A DNA stretch of 64,000 nt from Youngiibacter multivorans (GCF_017873395.1 NZ_JAGGKC010000003.1:62001-126000), one strand, 5' to 3'; positions 16,199 to 25,921 are shown, numbered from the stretch's first letter. Numbers and translations: made by a program. Notes: generated by a model not told the origin, from the sequence alone.

Positions 16199-17359
16199 GT
16201 GGACCAGTCAATAAGTCGATTTAAAGAAATATTCGGATATGATCCGGAGGGTGTATATTTTTCTCCGGGTAGAGTTAACCTCATAGGTGAGCATACAGAC
16301 TACAACGGCGGGCATGTGTTTCCGTGCGCATTGACCATAGGCACTTACGGCGCTGTGGCATTAAGGGGCGATTCAACTGTAAGGATGTACTCTGAAAACT
16401 TTCCTGAAGATGGGATAATTGAGTTCCAGCTCAAGGACATTGCCTTCATCGAATCACATGGATGGGCAAATTATCCAAAAGGCGTGATTTACTCGTTCAA
16501 TAAGTCAGGAATTGAAATCACACAGGGATTCGACATGTTTGTTCGTGGCGACATTCCAAACGGTGCCGGTCTCTCTTCCTCTGCATCAATAGAAGTGCTT
16601 ACAGCTGTAGTGCTGAATGACATCAATAAACTTGGAGTACAGATGATAGAGATGGTAAAGATGTCGCAGAAGGCTGAGAATGAGTTCATAGGCGTAAATT
16701 GCGGAATCATGGACCAATTCGCTGTCGGGATGGGTCGGGAAGGGCATGCGATGCTGCTTGATACCGAAACGCTGGAGTTCAGTTACGAAAAGGTAGACCT
16801 CAAGGACTCTGCGATAATAATCGCGAACACTAACAAGCGGAGGGGTTTATCTGACTCCAAGTACAATCAGAGGCGTGCCGAATGCGAGGAAGCCCTTGCA
16901 TATCTGCAGAAGAAGCTTTCTATTAAAAGCCTTGGAGAGCTGACTGGTGAGGAACTGGACAGGAACATCGACCTTATACCGGATGGTGTTCTTAGAAGAC
17001 GTGCGAGACATGCAGTCCTTGAGAATGAGAGGACAGTGATAGCCGCAGATGCCCTTGAGAGAAACGACATGGAAGAGTTCGGAAAGCTGATGTATGAGTC
17101 CCATGCTTCATTAAGGGATGATTATGAGGTTACGGGATTTGAACTCGATACTCTTGTAGAACTGGCCTCAAAGGTGGCTGGGGTCATCGGGTCCAGGATG
17201 ACTGGAGCAGGATTCGGGGGCTGCACTGTGAGCATAGTGAAAAATGAAAGCATAGAAAATTTCATCGAAAAGGTTTCAAAGGAATACCAGGAAGCAGTGG
17301 GATACAAGGCAGATTTCTATGTGGTCAGCATAGGTGAAGGTGCCAGAAGACTTTGCTGA
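16199..17359 (+). CDS. galK: Galactokinase
   Basis: GalK phosphorylates galactose at C1. The 386-residue GHMP kinase has the galactokinase signature (PGRVNLIGEHTDYN, near residue 23), the ATP loop IPNGAGLSSSASIEV near residue 118 and the C-terminal GARMTGAGFGGC-like motif (SRMTGAGFGGCTVS). The GTG at 16199 follows GGAGG at 16188-16192; an open frame from 16178 has no ribosome site. It is followed by a hairpin at 17376. Confidence 0.96.
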   Translation: MDQSISRFKEIFGYDPEGVYFSPGRVNLIGEHTDYNGGHVFPCALTIGTYGAVALRGDSTVRMYSENFPEDGIIEFQLKDIAFIESHGWANYPKGVIYSFNKSGIEITQGFDMFVRGDIPNGAGLSSSASIEVLTAVVLNDINKLGVQMIEMVKMSQKAENEFIGVNCGIMDQFAVGMGREGHAMLLDTETLEFSYEKVDLKDSAIIIANTNKRRGLSDSKYNQRRAECEEALAYLQKKLSIKSLGELTGEELDRNIDLIPDGVLRRRARHAVLENERTVIAADALERNDMEEFGKLMYESHASLRDDYEVTGFELDTLVELASKVAGVIGSRMTGAGFGGCTVSIVKNESIENFIEKVSKEYQEAVGYKADFYVVSIGEGARRLC

Positions 17360-17375
17360 AATAGCCTGACGATTT

Positions 17376-17403
17376 GTGCCCATCCGCTTCAGCGGGTGGG
17401 CAC
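17376..17403 (+). terminator. Strong hairpin between galK and galE
   Basis: GTGCCCATCCGC and GCGGGTGGGCAC form a 12-bp stem with TTCA loop. It lacks a long T run (GTTCAAT follows), so it may be a leaky terminator or an mRNA processing and stability element within the gal cluster. Confidence 0.6.
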
Positions 17404-17477
17404 GTTCAATATGTGGCGCCGGGTGCTATTAATTGATATAATTGGATGTGGAATATGGACAATACAAGGAGGATAAT

Positions 17478-18467
17478 ATGGCAGTATTAGTATGCGGGGG
17501 AGCTGGCTATATCGGCTCGCACTGTGTCCGGGAATTGGTATCAAGAGGAGAGAAGGTTGTCGTAGTTGATAATCTTCAGACAGGACACAGGGCTGCAGTA
17601 CATAAGGAAGCAAAGCTCATCGTAGGGGATATAAGAGATTATGAGTTCATGTCAGAGGTTCTTAAAGAGCATGATATAACTGAAGTCATACATTTTGCAG
17701 CCAATTCCCTGGTCGGCGAAAGCATGACAGATCCATTGAAGTACTATGAAAACAACGTATATGGCACAATGGTGCTCCTGAAGGCAATGACAGACATGAA
17801 GGTGGGAAAGATTGTCTTCTCTTCGACAGCGGCGGTATACGGAGAACCAAAGAGTGTTCCAATCAGGGAAGAAGACGCAACTGAACCGACGAACACATAC
17901 GGCGAGACAAAGCTGGCAATGGAAAAGATGATGAAGTGGACTGACAAGGCGCATGGCCTTAAATTTGTCGCTCTCAGATATTTCAATGTGGCGGGTGCTG
18001 CAGATGGAGGAGTGATCGGTGAAGATCATTCGCCTGAGACGCACCTAATACCGCTGGTTCTCCAGGTGCCACTTGGAAAACGTGACAGGATCATGGTATA
18101 TGGAGATGATTATCCGACTGAAGACGGCACCTGCATAAGAGACTATATACACGTGGATGACCTTGCGGATGCCCATATTAAGGCTGTGGAGTATCTCAGG
18201 GGAGGGAACGAAAGCAACGTCTTCAATCTCGGCAACGGGAAAGGTTTCTCGGTAAATGAGATAATTGATGCTGCTGAGAAGGCTGCTGGAAAGTCGATCA
18301 GGAGAGAGATTGCAACAAGGAGAGCAGGGGACCCTGCTGTGCTTGTCGCGTCGTCAGAAAAGGCAAAGAAAATCCTTGGATGGGAGCCGAAGCATACCGA
18401 TATCGTGGGAATAATCGCATCAGCATGGGATTTCCACAAGACCCATACAAATGGATTTGAGAACTGA
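17478..18467 (+). CDS. galE: UDP-glucose 4-epimerase
   Basis: GalE interconverts UDP-galactose and UDP-glucose, closing the Leloir pathway. The N-terminal NAD fingerprint GGAGYIGSH, the FSSTAAVYGEP segment, the catalytic YGETK and the TRDYIHVDD-like motif CIRDYIHVDDLADAH are present. Length is 329 residues from ATG 17478, with AAGGAGG seven bases upstream. A TATAAT-like box at about 17435 hints at an extra promoter, but I see no convincing -35. Confidence 0.96.
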   Translation: MAVLVCGGAGYIGSHCVRELVSRGEKVVVVDNLQTGHRAAVHKEAKLIVGDIRDYEFMSEVLKEHDITEVIHFAANSLVGESMTDPLKYYENNVYGTMVLLKAMTDMKVGKIVFSSTAAVYGEPKSVPIREEDATEPTNTYGETKLAMEKMMKWTDKAHGLKFVALRYFNVAGAADGGVIGEDHSPETHLIPLVLQVPLGKRDRIMVYGDDYPTEDGTCIRDYIHVDDLADAHIKAVEYLRGGNESNVFNLGNGKGFSVNEIIDAAEKAAGKSIRREIATRRAGDPAVLVASSEKAKKILGWEPKHTDIVGIIASAWDFHKTHTNGFEN

Positions 18468-18484
18468 AAAGGCGGGATGGTATT

Positions 18485-19996
18485 TTGAACATTTTCAGAG
18501 AAATCACAAGGCTTGCAGATTATTGCGTAGAAAAAGGAATAACTGACGAAAGGGACCGGATCTACTCGATCAACAGAGCCCTTGAAGCATGCGGTGAGGA
18601 CGGATACGAGGATATGCCGGAGTATCATGACGGATGCAATGATGTTGAAGCGATACTTGATGACATTCGTGAATGGGCAGTCGAGTCCGGAAGAGTGGAA
18701 AACGACAGCATAGATTTGCTCGACCTTTTCGATACAAGGGTAATGGCGGCATTTGTAAAGACCCCTTCGGAATTCGAGCGGGAATTCTGGAAAAGGTATG
18801 AGACTTCACCCGAAAGCGCTACTCTCTCTTATTACGATTTCGCGAGGAACTCAAACTATATAAGGGTGAAGAGGGTAGAGAAGGACATCAGGTGGAGCTT
18901 AGATACTGAATATGGGCCTATAGACATGACCATAAATCTTTCCAAACCGGAAAAAGACCCCAGGGCAATTGCCAAAGCCAAACTGATTAAGGATTCATTC
19001 TATCCGAAGTGCCTGATATGCAAGGAAAATGAAGGATATTCCGGAAGGCTTAACCACCCTGCCAGGGGAAGCCACAGGATGGTGTCATTGAGGCTTGCAG
19101 ATGAAGACTGGTTCATGCAGTATTCTCCTTACGTTTATTACAATGAGCACTGCATTGTTCTGAAGGCGGAGCACGAGCCCATGAGGGTTACAGAGAAAAC
19201 GTTCAGGAGACTGCTTGATTTCAACCGGATGTTCCCTCATTATTTCATCGGTTCCAATGCTGACCTGCCGATTGTAGGAGGCTCGATACTTACGCATGAC
19301 CATTTCCAGGGAGGGAACTATGAGTTTCCCATGGCGAGGGCAGAAGAGCAGAATTGCGTAATGCTCAAGGATCACGATGTTGAAGCCTGCACGCTTTTCT
19401 GGCCCATGAGCGTAATAAGGCTTAAGGGCAGGAGTATCGAGGAACTTGTAGAGGTTTCCGGTATAATACTTTCAAGGTGGAAACATTACAGTGATGAATC
19501 AGTAGGAGTAATATCGCATACCAACAGCGAAAGCCATAATACGGTAACTCCGATCACGAGGTTCAGGAACGGCTTGTACGAGGTGGATATAGTCCTTAGG
19601 AACAACAGGACAGATGATGACCATCCATTCGGAATCTTCCATTCTGCAGAAAGTCATCATCATATCAAGAGGGAGAATATAGGTCTTATTGAGGCAATGG
19701 GACTTGCAGTTCTGCCAGCGAGGCTTAAGAAAGAAATGGCCTTGGTCAGGGACCATATCCTTGCAAACGACATCGAAGGATTATTCAGGGACGATGAGCT
19801 TGAGAAGCATGGACATTTCGCACTGAAGCTTATGGAAGAGTATGCAATAAACAAGGAAAATGCCGACAATATTATATATGAAGAAATCGGGAAAGTATTC
19901 CTTAGCGTCCTGAAGGATGCCGGAGTCTTCAAGGGAGACAATGATGGAAGGGAAGCTTTCAGAAGATGCTGTGAGGCAATGTATGAAGGCTTATAG
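18485..19996 (+). CDS. galT: UTP--hexose-1-phosphate uridylyltransferase, Firmicutes type
   Basis: GalT exchanges the uridylyl group between UDP-glucose and galactose-1-phosphate. The 503-residue protein is of the long Gram-positive class (class II), not the short E. coli type. It has the motifs NHPARGSHRM and GGSILTHDHFQGGNYEFPMA near residue 265, which include the histidine cluster of the active site. The start is TTG with a weak GGCGGGATGG upstream. It overlaps the galM start by 14 bases. Confidence 0.95.
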   Translation: MNIFREITRLADYCVEKGITDERDRIYSINRALEACGEDGYEDMPEYHDGCNDVEAILDDIREWAVESGRVENDSIDLLDLFDTRVMAAFVKTPSEFEREFWKRYETSPESATLSYYDFARNSNYIRVKRVEKDIRWSLDTEYGPIDMTINLSKPEKDPRAIAKAKLIKDSFYPKCLICKENEGYSGRLNHPARGSHRMVSLRLADEDWFMQYSPYVYYNEHCIVLKAEHEPMRVTEKTFRRLLDFNRMFPHYFIGSNADLPIVGGSILTHDHFQGGNYEFPMARAEEQNCVMLKDHDVEACTLFWPMSVIRLKGRSIEELVEVSGIILSRWKHYSDESVGVISHTNSESHNTVTPITRFRNGLYEVDIVLRNNRTDDDHPFGIFHSAESHHHIKRENIGLIEAMGLAVLPARLKKEMALVRDHILANDIEGLFRDDELEKHGHFALKLMEEYAINKENADNIIYEEIGKVFLSVLKDAGVFKGDNDGREAFRRCCEAMYEGL

Positions 19997-21023
19997 CAGG
20001 AAGCTTGACCTTGAGGGTACAGAGGTTCATGAAATAACACTTGAGAACAGAGCGGGGATGAAAGTCACCGCCCTGGATTTCGGGTGCATAATCACCGGAA
20101 TATATGCTCCTGACCGCCATGGAAACTTCAAAAACGTAGTGCTTTCATATGAGAATCCAGATGACTACCTGTCTAATCCTGCCTACTTTGGTGCACTGAT
20201 CGGAAGGACGTCAGGCAGGATCAAAGACGGCACGTTCACATTATCTGGAGAGACATTCAATCTCGCACTAAATTATGGGACCAATTCCGGGCAGGGCGGG
20301 AGAGAGGGCTTCGACAAGAAGCGATACAGTTTTTCCGTCAACACATCTGAAAGTATGGCCGCGATGGTTTTTAGACGTACCTCGCCTCATTTGGAGGAAG
20401 GGTACCCCGGTAATCTTCAGATTGCGGTATCTTATTCACTCTCTGAAGAAAACGTATTCAAAATAAGCTATAAGGCGGTTTCAGACAGTGATACGATTGT
20501 TAACTTGACAAACCATTCGTATTTCAACCTGAGCGGCGACTTTTCACGGAGCATTGAAAATCATTTGTTGATGATAGCTTCTGACCATTACGCGGAGCTT
20601 GATGATACATCGGCACCGACTGGAAAACTGATTGAAACAAAGGGTACGCCATTTGATTTCAACTCGATGAAAGAAATCGGCAGGGATATTGCAGATGAAG
20701 ACAGTCAGCTGTTCATTGGGAAAGGATATGACCATCCGTTCGTACTTAAAGAAGGAACCGGAGTGAAGGCAAGACTTTGGGACAGGGAAACAGGAAGGTT
20801 CATGGAAATCTCGACTGACAACAGGGCACTGGTCTTGTATTCGCAGAATTATGCTCAGGGTCAGGTCATTGCGGGAGGCTTTACTTTGCCTGAGAGGGTT
20901 TCCGCAGCGCTTGAAGTGCAGAGGCTTCCAATTGGAAAGGACGGGATATTTCTGGAGGACTCGATCCTGAAACAGGGAGAAACATTCAGAAGCAATACGG
21001 AATATAGATTCGGAATCCTGTAG
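19983..21023 (+). CDS. galM: Aldose 1-epimerase (mutarotase) with an altered catalytic position
   Basis: GalM interconverts alpha and beta galactose, which GH42 hydrolysis makes necessary. The 346-residue galactose-mutarotase fold shows VNLTNHSYFNLSG with the general-acid His and the C-terminal AALEVQ with the base Glu. The first active-site motif, usually LHGG, reads SGQGG (Gln 104 in place of His). Such a change strongly reduces activity in studied GalM enzymes, so function is uncertain. The start at 19983 overlaps galT; an ATG at 19944 behind AGGGAGA is an alternative that would lengthen the overlap. Confidence 0.85.
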   Translation: MKAYSRKLDLEGTEVHEITLENRAGMKVTALDFGCIITGIYAPDRHGNFKNVVLSYENPDDYLSNPAYFGALIGRTSGRIKDGTFTLSGETFNLALNYGTNSGQGGREGFDKKRYSFSVNTSESMAAMVFRRTSPHLEEGYPGNLQIAVSYSLSEENVFKISYKAVSDSDTIVNLTNHSYFNLSGDFSRSIENHLLMIASDHYAELDDTSAPTGKLIETKGTPFDFNSMKEIGRDIADEDSQLFIGKGYDHPFVLKEGTGVKARLWDRETGRFMEISTDNRALVLYSQNYAQGQVIAGGFTLPERVSAALEVQRLPIGKDGIFLEDSILKQGETFRSNTEYRFGIL

Positions 21024-21045
21024 AAATGGGAAAGGGAGAAAAGAT

Positions 21046-23013
21046 ATGATTCTTGGAGTCGATTACTACCCCGAGCACTGGGAAAATGATGAAATAGAGA
21101 GAGATTTCGCAAGGATGAAAGAGATGGGAGTAAATACCATCAGAATAGGCGAATTCGCATGGCATATGCTTGAGAAGGAAGAAGGCCAGTTCGATTTCTC
21201 GTATTGGGATGATGTCCTGGACAAGGCTGAGAATGCTGGTCTTGATGTGATTTTTGGGACACCTACCGCAACATTCCCCGCATGGTTAAGCAGAAGATAT
21301 CCTGAAGTCCATTCGGAAGACATCCACGGACAGACCAGAGTATTTGGCGGGAGAAGGCAATATTGCTTCAACTCGGCCAAATACAGGGAGCTCTCTGAGA
21401 GGCTGGTAAGGAAGCTTGTATCGCATTACAGCAAAAGGAAGAGCATAATCGCCTGGCAGGCCGATAACGAGTTCGGCCACGAAGGCAGCGACATGTGCTG
21501 GTGCGAGAAGTGCGAGAGCGCATTCAGAAAGTTCCTTGAAAAAAAGTATGGCGACATCGATTCACTTAACAAGGAATATGGGACAATCTTCTGGGGACAG
21601 ACCTACAACAGCTTCGATGAGATAGTACTTCCAAAGGAGACTATAACTGTCCACAACCCGTCCTTGCTTCTTGATCATTTCCGGTTCAGAAGCAATTCTG
21701 TAGAGGAGTTCGCAAGGGTACAGCTAAATGCGATCAGGGAGTGCAAGGGCGAATTGCAGGTCGTTACCCACAATTTTTCAGGAGGATTTTTTGAAAAGGC
21801 ATTTGATTTCGGTAAAATTGCTGACCAGCTCGATATCGTATCCTACGACAACTATCCAGTCTGGGGAGGACTGAAGGAGCCAGTCAGCCCAGCTCATACG
21901 GCTATGGCACATGATTTCATGAGGTGTCTGAAGGACAGGAGCTTCCTGATTGTTGAACAGCTTATGGGAGCACAGGGTCATGATATCATAGGGTATCTGC
22001 CAAGACCTTTGCAATCCGCGATGTGGTCATGGCAGGCGCTTTCAAGGGGCTGCAGCGGAATGCTCTTCTTCAGGTGGAGAGCCATGGACAGGGGGCAGGA
22101 ACAATTCTGCCTTGGAATAATCGACCATAACGACAGAGAAGGAAGAAAGTTCAGGGAGGCCAAAGGCGTATTCGAGAAAGCAGCAAGCATCGGGTCCGGA
22201 TTTGAAAGTAAGATGAAGAGTGAGGTTGCGGTGGTTTACGACTATGACAACATTTGGTCATGGAGAATACAAAGGGCCAGTGCCATGTTCGACTTCACTA
22301 CCGAGATGATAAGGCTTTACCGTCCTTTCCACAGGATGAATGCTTCAACCGATGTCATTCCGGCAAACAGGGATTTTGGCGGTTACAAGGTTGTTGCAGT
22401 GCCTGTCATGCAGTTAATAGATGAGGATCTGTCTGAAAGGCTAAAGAAATTTGCAAGCCAGGGAGGAACAGTCATATTCTCCTACAGGGCAGGTATCAAG
22501 AAGAGAAACAACAATGTCCACAGAGGAATTGTAAGTCCTGGTCTTATAAGCGACCTTGCTGGCATAAGCATCCTGGAAAGCGAGAGCTTACAGCAGGGAC
22601 AGGATGCCAGACTGATCGGGACTGACGGTTCAACAGGCAGCTGCAGCGTTTGGCGGGATATGGTTGATGCGGTTGACGCTGAAGTGCTTTACAGGTACGA
22701 TGACCCATTCTACAAGGACAAGGCATGCATAACGGTAAACAGGTATGGCAAAGGCCTTGTATACTACGTTGGTGGAGGTGCGGATGATCTGACCATGGAT
22801 ACCATGGCAAGAGAAATTGCAGAAGGCGCCGGATTGACGACCCATGCTTCACCTGAAGGGCTCGAACTGGTTTTTAGGACCATGGACTGCGAAGACCATC
22901 TTTTCTACATGAATCATACGGGGAAGGCTGTAACATATGAGGGAGAAGAGATAGGTCCTTTCGCTTCAGGAGAATTCCAGCCTGTTTTGAATCCTGCTAA
23001 ATATATGGATTGA
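21046..23013 (+). CDS. bgaA: Beta-galactosidase, glycoside hydrolase family 42
   Basis: Cytoplasmic enzyme that releases galactose from beta-galactosides imported by Mgl or other systems. The 655-residue protein begins with GVDYYPEHW. It has the acid/base Glu 142 in WQADNEFGH, the likely nucleophile Glu 304 in IVEQLMG and a zinc-type Cys cluster (Cys 107, 151, 153, 156, CWCEKC). C-terminal trimerisation and small beta domains are present. No signal peptide is visible. The ATG at 21046 follows GGGAGAAAAG. It is the last gene of the gal cluster. Confidence 0.94.
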   Translation: MILGVDYYPEHWENDEIERDFARMKEMGVNTIRIGEFAWHMLEKEEGQFDFSYWDDVLDKAENAGLDVIFGTPTATFPAWLSRRYPEVHSEDIHGQTRVFGGRRQYCFNSAKYRELSERLVRKLVSHYSKRKSIIAWQADNEFGHEGSDMCWCEKCESAFRKFLEKKYGDIDSLNKEYGTIFWGQTYNSFDEIVLPKETITVHNPSLLLDHFRFRSNSVEEFARVQLNAIRECKGELQVVTHNFSGGFFEKAFDFGKIADQLDIVSYDNYPVWGGLKEPVSPAHTAMAHDFMRCLKDRSFLIVEQLMGAQGHDIIGYLPRPLQSAMWSWQALSRGCSGMLFFRWRAMDRGQEQFCLGIIDHNDREGRKFREAKGVFEKAASIGSGFESKMKSEVAVVYDYDNIWSWRIQRASAMFDFTTEMIRLYRPFHRMNASTDVIPANRDFGGYKVVAVPVMQLIDEDLSERLKKFASQGGTVIFSYRAGIKKRNNNVHRGIVSPGLISDLAGISILESESLQQGQDARLIGTDGSTGSCSVWRDMVDAVDAEVLYRYDDPFYKDKACITVNRYGKGLVYYVGGGADDLTMDTMAREIAEGAGLTTHASPEGLELVFRTMDCEDHLFYMNHTGKAVTYEGEEIGPFASGEFQPVLNPAKYMD

Positions 23014-23066
23014 ATTTATTTAATACATGGCATATCATATACTTGAATAAACATTTGGAGGAACAA

Positions 23067-23408
23067 ATGCACATATCAGAATTACTACACGATATCATCC
23101 CTTACGCTATTTATCCGCTCGAGCTGATGGGTATCGTAATCATACTTATTTCATCACTCAAGGGGTTTTACATGTACGTCAAGGGAATTATAAACAGGCA
23201 CGTACCTGACCACCTGATCAAGCTGGATTTTGCAAGAGGACTTGGAGTAGCGCTCGAATTCCTTCTCGCATCGGAGCTTCTGAAGACAATCATAATAGGA
23301 ACTCTGGATGAGCTCCTGATTCTTGTCATAGTAATGGCACTTAGAATAGTATTTACTTTCATCCTGCATTGGGAAATAAAGGAAGGTTCGAATAATGGGG
23401 AAGCCTAG
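23067..23408 (+). CDS. DUF1622 membrane protein
   Basis: A 113-residue protein with three hydrophobic segments and the motif YPLELMGIVIIL followed by LDFARGLGVALEFLLASE, which matches the DUF1622 family of small membrane proteins of unknown role. The start at 23067 has TTGGAGGAAC upstream; the frame is open back to 23010, over the bgaA tail, but without a ribosome site. It lies 21 bases before the HutP-like gene and may be cotranscribed with it. Confidence 0.8.
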   Translation: MHISELLHDIIPYAIYPLELMGIVIILISSLKGFYMYVKGIINRHVPDHLIKLDFARGLGVALEFLLASELLKTIIIGTLDELLILVIVMALRIVFTFILHWEIKEGSNNGEA

Positions 23409-23429
23409 CCTTATTTCGTCTGGAGGATC

Positions 23430-23840
23430 ATGTTTAATAGTATAGATGTTGGAAAAGCCGCTATGAAGCTGGCGATAACAACTAGGGAAGAGGAAAAGGA
23501 CATGCTCATCCATCTTGATGGGATGGGGATAAAGGGAGCTGCAGTCGATATCGGAGGCAATATCTCACAAAGCATACCAAAAATACTTGAGAGGTCTCTG
23601 GTCGCTTCAAAGAGAGGCGGACTCATCGCTGACGAATACGCACAGGAAGGTGCCGTAATCGGAGCCTGCAGAGATGCGCTCGCTCAGGTGATGATGAAGG
23701 CCAGCAATCTGAATGTGGGCGGGAAAATCGGTATTGCCAGATCTGAGCATGATATATGCATCTGCATATTCCTAAGCATCGGTCTGCTTCATCTCGACGA
23801 AGTCGTCGTCGGTATGGGACATAGGGGACTTGAGAAATAA
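23430..23840 (+). CDS. HutP-family RNA-binding antitermination protein, degenerate ligand site
   Basis: HutP of Bacillus binds histidine and Mg2+ and then an hut mRNA terminator. This 136-residue protein has the family pattern: SKRGGLIADEY, EGAVIGACRDALAQV, NLNVGGKIGIAR and a C-terminal HLDEVVVGMGHRG. By alignment from memory, Bacillus His 73 and His 77 correspond to Gly 74 and Gly 78 here, while His 138 is kept as His 121. Histidine or metal control may therefore be lost or changed. No hut genes are nearby. ATG at 23430 follows GGAGG closely. Confidence 0.75.
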   Translation: MFNSIDVGKAAMKLAITTREEEKDMLIHLDGMGIKGAAVDIGGNISQSIPKILERSLVASKRGGLIADEYAQEGAVIGACRDALAQVMMKASNLNVGGKIGIARSEHDICICIFLSIGLLHLDEVVVGMGHRGLEK

Positions 23841-23923
23841 GAATCCTATTTGTGAAATTTTGGTGAAACTATAATGTTCCCTGATATTTGTAGTAAAATT
23901 ATTACTGTAGAAAGGAGGCTTTT

Positions 23924-25210
23924 ATGGGTAAGATTAAAATCATTGCAATGACCCTGGTTATTGTCATGGCATTCCAGACCAGTGCCTATGCTACTGGTAC
24001 CGTGACTAACAAGGAAAACCAGATTAAAGAGAATCAAGAGACCATAAAAGAGCTCCAGGAGGATAAATCGGAAGTAGCTGGTGAAAAATCCGTACTTAAT
24101 GCCGAACTCCAGGGGATAATAGCGGAGCAGACTGCGCTTACTAAAGAGGCAGACAAGATAAAGTCCGAAATAAGGGCTAAGGAAGCTGAGATAAACCTGA
24201 CCAACAAGAAAATTACAGATCTGACCGCGAAGATAGCGGAAACTGAAGCGGAGATTGAGCGGAAGCTTGCAGAAATCGCCGAGACGGAAGCCGCACTGGC
24301 TGCAAAGAAGGAAATGCTTGATGCGAGAATCAGGGCATCCTACATGAACAGCTCATTCGGTGATGTGATTTTTGCTCTGGTTGAATCAGAGAGCTTGCTT
24401 GAGTTCACCGACAGGCTGACTATGATCAACAGGCTTGTGGAAAAGGATAACGAGATAATTGAAGCTGTCAAGCTTCTCATGGAAGAACTTAGGTTGAAGC
24501 AGGAAGAGCTTGAAGAAACCAAGCGGCAGTTCCTCGCCTCCAAGGAAGAGCTTGAGTCTGAAAAGATTAAGCTGGAAACCGAGAAAAAGGCACTTGAGGC
24601 TGAGAAGAAGAAATATTCAGAAAAGCTTGCAGCTCTAAGGGATATTGAGTACAGTAAAAACCAGGCGTTGTCCAGGCTTTCAGCTGAAGAAAAGGCAATA
24701 GCATCTGAGATTGGCGATATAATCGAAGAGAATGCAGCACTTGAAAAGGAAATCCAGAAGCTCATTCGTGAATCGTCTTCCTCTTCGAATGCTCCGGCTT
24801 CGAACAACAATGCTGCACAGGCACCATCTGCTGAATATATTAAACCTGTTTCAGGAAGGATATCATCACCGTATGGATGGAGAATCCACCCGATACTTGG
24901 GTATTCAAAGTTCCATACCGGAGTTGACTTTGCTGCAGCATCAGGAACAGCAGTGAAGGCTGTCAAAGGTGGTGTGGTTATACTTGCAAAATATAACTCA
25001 TCATATGGCAACTACATCATCATAGACCATGGCAACGGAGTATCGTCTCTTTATGCGCATCTGAAGGGCTTCAACACCTCTTTGGGTTCAAGGGTCTCAC
25101 AGGGCCAGACAATTGGATTTGTAGGATCCACAGGCATGAGTACCGGGCCTCATCTCCACTTTGAGATTAGGGTTAACGGCGAACACGTCAATCCCGCAAA
25201 TTATATCTGA
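23924..25210 (+). CDS. Secreted coiled-coil M23 peptidoglycan endopeptidase
   Basis: The 428-residue protein has a signal peptide (MGKIKIIAMTLVIVMAFQTS, cleavage near residue 25), then about 250 residues of Glu/Lys/Ala-rich coiled coil, a Ser/Asn/Ala linker, and a LytM-type M23 domain from about residue 310. Zinc and catalytic residues are intact: FHTGVDFAA (HxxxD), the YAHL His and HLHFEIR (HxH). The architecture resembles PcsB, CwlO and EnvC partners of FtsEX. Those need activation through the coiled coil, so FtsEX control is likely but no ftsEX is in view. AAAGGAGG precedes the ATG. A strong terminator follows. Confidence 0.92.
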   Translation: MGKIKIIAMTLVIVMAFQTSAYATGTVTNKENQIKENQETIKELQEDKSEVAGEKSVLNAELQGIIAEQTALTKEADKIKSEIRAKEAEINLTNKKITDLTAKIAETEAEIERKLAEIAETEAALAAKKEMLDARIRASYMNSSFGDVIFALVESESLLEFTDRLTMINRLVEKDNEIIEAVKLLMEELRLKQEELEETKRQFLASKEELESEKIKLETEKKALEAEKKKYSEKLAALRDIEYSKNQALSRLSAEEKAIASEIGDIIEENAALEKEIQKLIRESSSSSNAPASNNNAAQAPSAEYIKPVSGRISSPYGWRIHPILGYSKFHTGVDFAAASGTAVKAVKGGVVILAKYNSSYGNYIIIDHGNGVSSLYAHLKGFNTSLGSRVSQGQTIGFVGSTGMSTGPHLHFEIRVNGEHVNPANYI

Positions 25211-25227
25211 TTCAATTTAGCCTATCG

Positions 25228-25254
25228 TCCGGGCGAGTATTCGCCCGGATTTTG
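25228..25254 (+). terminator. Terminator of the M23 peptidase gene
   Basis: TCCGGGCGA and TCGCCCGGA form a 9-bp GC-rich stem with a GTAT loop, followed by TTTTG. Confidence 0.88.
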
Positions 25255-25356
25255 TATTTATTTAATGAATTCTGAATTTGAGATAGAATTTGAAACAATA
25301 TCTTGTAATCAGCCTCTGAAGAGTTTAAAATATAATTTTGTAAACGAGGTGATGAT

Positions 25357-25917
25357 TTGAAAGATATATATTTACTCCTTTCTCGTCCGGGTACTGTAGT
25401 GGGAAATGCTATAAAGCTGTACACAGGAGGTGAATGGTCTCATGTATCCATCGCTCTGGATGAAAATCTGAAGGAGCTTTACAGCTTCAGCAGAAAGTAT
25501 AAATGGTATCCATTCATCGGCGCATTCATGGATGAGGATATTGAAGATGGAGTGTTTGGGGTAAAGACTGAAACACAATGCATGGTACTCAAAGTAAAGG
25601 TTACTGATGAGCAGTATGCTTTGGTAGAAGATATCATAAACAGGTTCAGGGCAAACAGGCATGCCTATGGGTATTCAATTCTCGGACTTATCTATTTTAT
25701 ACTGGGAGTACCAAGGTACAACAACTACAAGTATACGTGCAGCGGATTCGTGACTCATGTGATTGAAGGTGCTAAGATAGCGAAATTTGAGAAGCATGGC
25801 AGTCTGATTCAGCCGGATGACTTCATGCACCTTGATGCTGAGGTAGCATACCAGGGATTGCTCAGAAACTACAGAAGCAGCAGAAAGTGGACACAGAGAA
25901 GGATGGGGCCAGCGTAA
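25357..25917 (+). CDS. Permuted NlpC/P60-like (YiiX/YaeF type) putative cysteine amidase
   Basis: The 186-residue protein has a His in GGEWSHVSIAL (about residue 29) and, later, a Cys in YTCSGFVTHVIEG (about residue 127). This His-before-Cys order marks circularly permuted papain-fold enzymes related to NlpC/P60, which act on peptides, lipids or amide bonds. There is no signal peptide; one hydrophobic stretch (LGLIYFILGV) precedes the Cys. The TTG start has GAGGTGATGA upstream. Substrate unknown; the neighbouring M23 gene suggests a wall-related role, but the genes are separated by a terminator. Confidence 0.72.
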   Translation: MKDIYLLLSRPGTVVGNAIKLYTGGEWSHVSIALDENLKELYSFSRKYKWYPFIGAFMDEDIEDGVFGVKTETQCMVLKVKVTDEQYALVEDIINRFRANRHAYGYSILGLIYFILGVPRYNNYKYTCSGFVTHVIEGAKIAKFEKHGSLIQPDDFMHLDAEVAYQGLLRNYRSSRKWTQRRMGPA

Positions 25918-25921
25918 TATG

